NCBI GenBank assembly: GCA_019245115.1
Contig: JAFARZ010000287.1
Span: 19,853 to 83,852 of the forward strand
Length of the DNA stretch: 64,000 nucleotides
Direction: 5' to 3'
DNA from: Streptosporangiaceae bacterium
Lineage (GTDB): Bacteria > Actinomycetota > Actinomycetes > Streptosporangiales > Streptosporangiaceae
Shown one piece after another: positions 60,139 through 64,000 of this stretch. Numbering within the stretch: position 1 is the stretch's first letter; each line of letters begins with the position of its first letter. A program made the position numbers and the translations under genes. The notes under the pieces were generated by a model. It made no database searches. It saw nothing but the letters and a program-made list of their open reading frames with translations, and had not been told where the DNA came from.

Positions 60139-61386
60139 ATGCCGACTGACGACTTGGTGCTACGCCGCCTCACCCCGGCCGACATGCCGCAGGTCGAGGA
60201 GCTCGACACGCTCGTGTTCCTCGAGGAGGCGAGTTCGGAGGCCGAACGCGTCCTGTACGAGGAGATAACGGGGCTGGACCTCGGCCGCGGGATCGGCGTG
60301 TTCGACGGCACCGAGCTCGCCGGGGTCGGCACCATCGCGGCCCTGGAGATGAGCGTGCCCGGCGGCCTGCTACCCATGGCCGGGGTGCTGATCATCGGGG
60401 TCAAGCCAACCCACCGGCGCCGCGGCATCATGACCCGGATGATCCGGCATCAGCTGCGCGAGCTGCACGAGGAGGGGCTGGAGCCGGTCGCCGGGCTGAC
60501 CGCTTCCGAGTCCGTCATCTACGGCCGGTTCGGTTACGGCCAGGCGTCTTACGGCGGGTACTTCGCGGTGCCGAGGGAGCGCTCAGCGCTACGCCCGGTC
60601 GCGGGTATCGACGATGTCCGGATCCGGCTCGTCCCGACCGCGGACAGCGTAGCGGTCTGCGAGCAGATCCACGCCCGTCAGGTCGGCAAGCGGCCGGGCA
60701 TGCTGGTCCGCCCGGAGCCATGGGGACGCTGGTACGCGGCGGACTTCGACCGGCGGCGCGCGGGCCGGTCTGCCAAGCGGACCGTGCTCGCCGAACGCGG
60801 GGGAGAGCGGGTGGGTTATGCCAGGTACCGGACCAGGGATGAGACGGGCGCCAACGGTGTCGCGACCGGCTACACCGACATCGAGGAGATCCACGCGGAC
60901 GATGCCGCGGCGTTCGCCGCGCTGTCGCGGTACCTGCTCGGCATCGACCTGACCGGCGGCGCGAGGTTCTGGCGCCAGCCGGTCGACTCACCGCTCATGT
61001 ACCTGCTGGAGGATCTGCGAGCGGCCGACATGCGCGTGCGCGAGGTGCTCTACCTGCGCCTGGTCGACGTGGACCGCGCCCTGGCGGGCCGTGTTTACGC
61101 GCACCCGATCGACCTGGTCCTGGAGGTCACCGACGGGCTGTGCCCGTGGAACGCCGGCCGCTGGCGGCTGACCGGCGACGAGAAGACGGCTCAGTGCGTG
61201 CCCACCGACGCGTCCGCTGACCTGGTCATTGACGTGCGCGAGCTGGCCGCGGTCTACCTGGGCGGCACCACGTTCGCGGCGCTGGAGCAGGCTGCGCTGG
61301 TGACCGAGTCGCGCCCCGGCGCGGTACTGGACGCGTCGCGCGCGTTCGCGACGCCGCTCGCGCCGTGGCTGCAGTTCGGCATCTGA
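60139..61386 (+). CDS. GNAT N-acetyltransferase (Eis-like)
   Basis: 415 aa; VLIIGVKPTHRRRGIMTRMIRHQLRELHEEGLEPVAGLTASESVIYGRFGYGQAS; C-terminal sterol-carrier-like domain. Confidence 0.9.
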   Translation: MPTDDLVLRRLTPADMPQVEELDTLVFLEEASSEAERVLYEEITGLDLGRGIGVFDGTELAGVGTIAALEMSVPGGLLPMAGVLIIGVKPTHRRRGIMTRMIRHQLRELHEEGLEPVAGLTASESVIYGRFGYGQASYGGYFAVPRERSALRPVAGIDDVRIRLVPTADSVAVCEQIHARQVGKRPGMLVRPEPWGRWYAADFDRRRAGRSAKRTVLAERGGERVGYARYRTRDETGANGVATGYTDIEEIHADDAAAFAALSRYLLGIDLTGGARFWRQPVDSPLMYLLEDLRAADMRVREVLYLRLVDVDRALAGRVYAHPIDLVLEVTDGLCPWNAGRWRLTGDEKTAQCVPTDASADLVIDVRELAAVYLGGTTFAALEQAALVTESRPGAVLDASRAFATPLAPWLQFGI

Positions 61387-61400
61387 GTTTCGTATCCGGG

Positions 61401-63254
61401 TTAGGAGTAGCCCGCGGCCTGGAGCGTGAACAGTTCGGCGTACACGCCCTGGCAGGCCATCAGCGAGGCGTGGTCACCGGACTCGGCGATCGTCCCCTCG
61501 TCCATGACGATGATCGTGTCCGCCATGTGCACGGTGGAGAACCGGTGCGACACCAGCACGGTGATCGCCCCGTTGGCCTGGCCGAGCCGGCGCGCCGCGT
61601 CCCGGTACCGGTCGAACAGCGCGGCCTCGCTCGGCGCGTCCAGGCTGGCGGTCGGTTCGTCGAGCACGATCAGCAGCGGCCGGTCGCGCATCAGGCCGCG
61701 GGCGAGCGCCAGCCGCTGCCACTGCCCGCCGGACAGGTTGCGGCCGCCGATGTACGGCCCGAGCAGCGTGTCGAGGCCGTCGGGAAGCTCTGCGACCAGG
61801 TCATCGGCGCCGGCCCAGCGGACCGCGCCGAGCACCGCGTCGCGTTCGTCGATTCTCTCCAGGTCACCGGCGCCAACCCCATCGCCAACGGACATGAAGA
61901 ACCTGACATAGTCCTGGAATGCGCCGGTGGTGGCGGTGCGCCACTGCTGCGGCGAGACGTCGGCCAGGTCGTGCCCGTCGACGGTGATCCGCCCTGTCGA
62001 AGGCCGGTACATGCCGGTCAGCAGCTTGATCAATGTCGATTTGCCGGCTCCGTTCTCGCCGACTATGGCCACGGTGCTGCCCGCGCCCAGGTGGACGCTG
62101 AGATCCCGCAGGGTGGCCGCGTCCTGGCCCGGATAGGTGAAGCTGACCCGCTCGAACCGGATACCGTCGCTCAGCCTGGCCGGCACGGTCCCGCTCGGTG
62201 CGCCGGCGGTGGCGGCCACGTAATCCTCCAGCCACAGCAGCCTGGTGGCGGTCGCCGACGCGGTGGCGAACGACCCGGCGCTGGTGCTGGCCCCGGTGAC
62301 CTGCCGCTGCGCACGGCGCAGCAGGCTGACCACCTCTACCACGGCACCGGGCGAGGCGGCGCCGCGGCCGAAGGCCCAGGCAAATTCAACGCCGTGCGCC
62401 GCTCGCAGCACCAGCGCCACGATCGCGATGGCGAACCCCGCCGCGTACACGATCCAGCCCGCTGCCTCCCACACGGCCGCTGTCCGGGCCGCCCGCAGCG
62501 CGCGGGAGCTGATCTCGTCGCCGAGCCTGGCGTGCCGGGCCAGCAACGCGTCGGTTATCCCGAAGGTACGCAGTTCCCGGGCCGGCGCCGCGGTGGACGC
62601 CAGCGAGAACAGTTCGCCGAGCAGCCGCCTGCGATCGGCCAGATCGTCGTCGGACCGCTTCTCCACCTGCGCGCCGCGCCGGTCGGCCCAGGCCGGTACG
62701 GCGGCCAGCAGCGGGACGACGATCAGCGGCGGCCAGACCAGCCCGAGCAGCACGGCGATGCCGATGAACTGGATGGCGGACCTGACCATGCCCAGCGTCT
62801 GGGCCGGCGCTCCGGCCAGCGTCCGGCGGCGTTCCCGCAGGTTGTCGATCTCCGCCAGGTAGTCCGGCCGCTCGAAGTGCTCGAGGTAGGGCGCGGCCGA
62901 CGCGAGCGCGCCGATCCGCATCCCGACCCGGAGATTGGCCAGGTCGGTCAGCTTGGCGTTCAGCGACCCGCCGGTGAGCTGCAACGCCCACGATCCGGGG
63001 AACGTCACCGCGACGACGATAAGGCCGGTGACGATGCGTCCTGGCTGGTGTTCCGCGGCGCCGTCCACGATGTCGCGGAATCCGAGCGGATACCCGAGCA
63101 TCAGCAGCGACGAGCCGAGCGCGACGAGTACACAGGTGGTGGCCAGCAGCGGCGCCGCCCGCCACGCGTTCCCGAACAGCGCGTCGATCCGGCGGATAGG
63201 GCGCTTCAGCCTATTCCTGTTCATGAGGTTCCTGTTCATGAGGTTCCTGTTCAT
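61401..63254 (-). CDS. ABC exporter (fused TMD-NBD)
   Basis: MNRNLMNRNLMNRNRLKRPIRRIDALFGNAW...; GENGAGKSTLIKLLTGMY, NLSGGQWQRLALARGLMRDRPLLIVLDEPTASLD. Confidence 0.9.
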   Translation of the reverse strand: MNRNLMNRNLMNRNRLKRPIRRIDALFGNAWRAAPLLATTCVLVALGSSLLMLGYPLGFRDIVDGAAEHQPGRIVTGLIVVAVTFPGSWALQLTGGSLNAKLTDLANLRVGMRIGALASAAPYLEHFERPDYLAEIDNLRERRRTLAGAPAQTLGMVRSAIQFIGIAVLLGLVWPPLIVVPLLAAVPAWADRRGAQVEKRSDDDLADRRRLLGELFSLASTAAPARELRTFGITDALLARHARLGDEISSRALRAARTAAVWEAAGWIVYAAGFAIAIVALVLRAAHGVEFAWAFGRGAASPGAVVEVVSLLRRAQRQVTGASTSAGSFATASATATRLLWLEDYVAATAGAPSGTVPARLSDGIRFERVSFTYPGQDAATLRDLSVHLGAGSTVAIVGENGAGKSTLIKLLTGMYRPSTGRITVDGHDLADVSPQQWRTATTGAFQDYVRFFMSVGDGVGAGDLERIDERDAVLGAVRWAGADDLVAELPDGLDTLLGPYIGGRNLSGGQWQRLALARGLMRDRPLLIVLDEPTASLDAPSEAALFDRYRDAARRLGQANGAITVLVSHRFSTVHMADTIIVMDEGTIAESGDHASLMACQGVYAELFTLQAAGYS

Positions 63255-63257
63255 GAG
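63222..63257. repeat. 15-bp tandem repeat at ABC gene junction
   Basis: CATGAGGTTCCTGTT repeated, giving three in-frame ATGs at 63254, 63239, 63224. Confidence 0.9.
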
Positions 63258-64000
63258 GCGGCCTGGAACTGGGCGGCCTGTAGCGCGAACATCTCCGCGT
63301 AGCTGCCGCCCGCGGCGACAAGCTCGTCGTGGCCGCCAAGCTCGGTGATCCGGCCGCCGTCGAGCACCGCGATCCGGTCCGCCCTTCGCACTGTGGCGAA
63401 CCGATGCGAGATGACGATCGTGGTCAGCCCGGCGGTGAGGTCGAGGAAGCGGTTGTAGAAGGCCGCCTCGGCCCGGACGTCGAGGTTGGCGGTCGGCTCG
63501 TCCAGCACCAGCACCCGGGCGCCGGCCGCCACCGAGTACAGGGCACGGGCCAGCGCGATCCGCTGCCATTGCCCGCCGGACAGGTCCGTACCGCCCGAGT
63601 AACCGGGGGAGCAGATGGTGTCCCAGCCGTTCGGCAGGCCCTTGATGAAGTCGAGCGCGCCGGCCTGCGCCGCGGCTTCTTCCAGTGCCGTTCGGTCGAT
63701 GCTCTGTGCGCCGAGGTCGCGCAGGGCAATGTTCTCCCGCACGGTCAGCGGGTAGCGGGTGAAGTCCTGGTAGACCACGGCAACCTGCCGCTGCCAGGCC
63801 CGGGCGCCGAACACGCGTACGTCGGCGCCGTCAACGGTTATCCGTCCGCCGGCCGGCTCGCGCAGCCGGGCCAGCAAGGTGATGAGGGTGGTCTTGCCGG
63901 CGCCGTTGATCCCGACCAGGCCGAGCGATTCACCCGCGGTCAGCTCCAGCTCCAGGCCGTCGAATACGGGCCGGTCAGCGCCCGGATACCGGTAAGTCAG
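63251..64000 (-). CDS. ABC exporter NBD portion, 5' end beyond window
   Basis: Frame open to edge: LTYRYPGADRPVFDGLELELTAGESLGLVGINGAGKTTLITLLARL..., DLSGGQWQRIALARALYSVAAGARVLVLDEPTANLD. Confidence 0.88.
   Translation of the reverse strand: MTYRYPGADRPVFDGLELELTAGESLGLVGINGAGKTTLITLLARLREPAGGRITVDGADVRVFGARAWQRQVAVVYQDFTRYPLTVRENIALRDLGAQSIDRTALEEAAAQAGALDFIKGLPNGWDTICSPGYSGGTDLSGGQWQRIALARALYSVAAGARVLVLDEPTANLDVRAEAAFYNRFLDLTAGLTTIVISHRFATVRRADRIAVLDGGRITELGGHDELVAAGGSYAEMFALQAAQFQAAS

Noticed and set aside
61365-63302. 645-aa plus-strand ORF opposite the ABC exporter
   Set aside because: Shadow ORF; minus strand encodes Walker A/B and signature motifs.

Overview
High-GC actinobacterial chromosome segment; WhiB, the Suf operon, OpcA/Zwf/Tal/Tkt and a DUF1707 protein all point to Actinomycetota. 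Most of it is core metabolism: RibD_C-type reductase, GlgX, a compact assimilatory sulfate-reduction operon (sulfite reductase, small zinc ribbon, CysH, sirohydrochlorin chelatase), a pentose-phosphate block (pgl-opcA-zwf-tal-tkt) with CtaA and an ABC exporter, the sufR-B-D-Rieske-C-S-U-T operon, an acVLRF1-type release factor, ABC-F plus small HTH protein, and ABC exporters. Leading second-look items: (1) a three-copy, about 81-bp dispersed hairpin element (11.16, 29.98, 37.98 kb) whose stems show apparently compensatory changes, plus a five-copy GATAACAGCAAGAAGCG repeat, both at gene 3' ends; (2) an unlisted 28-aa leader peptide (MPVADPLLVVRRHVDFLRVRSAMCRAAR) and an unlisted 48-aa zinc-ribbon ORF in the sulfur operon; (3) a roughly 700-aa Tyr/Gln/Gly-rich prion-like protein; (4) an accessory secreted-protein/sensor cluster at 45.7-54.2 kb with a transglycosylase-like/golvesin-like giant, a beta-propeller-like protein, a duplicated Cys-rich secreted protein, nested GGACAA/TTGTCC inverted repeats, a two-component system and a membrane-anchored HTH protein with a similar-looking ectodomain; (5) an archaeal-type ValRS-like enzyme in a block that interrupts otherwise conserved synteny. 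All calls are by eye from the sequence and supplied translations; no searches were run.
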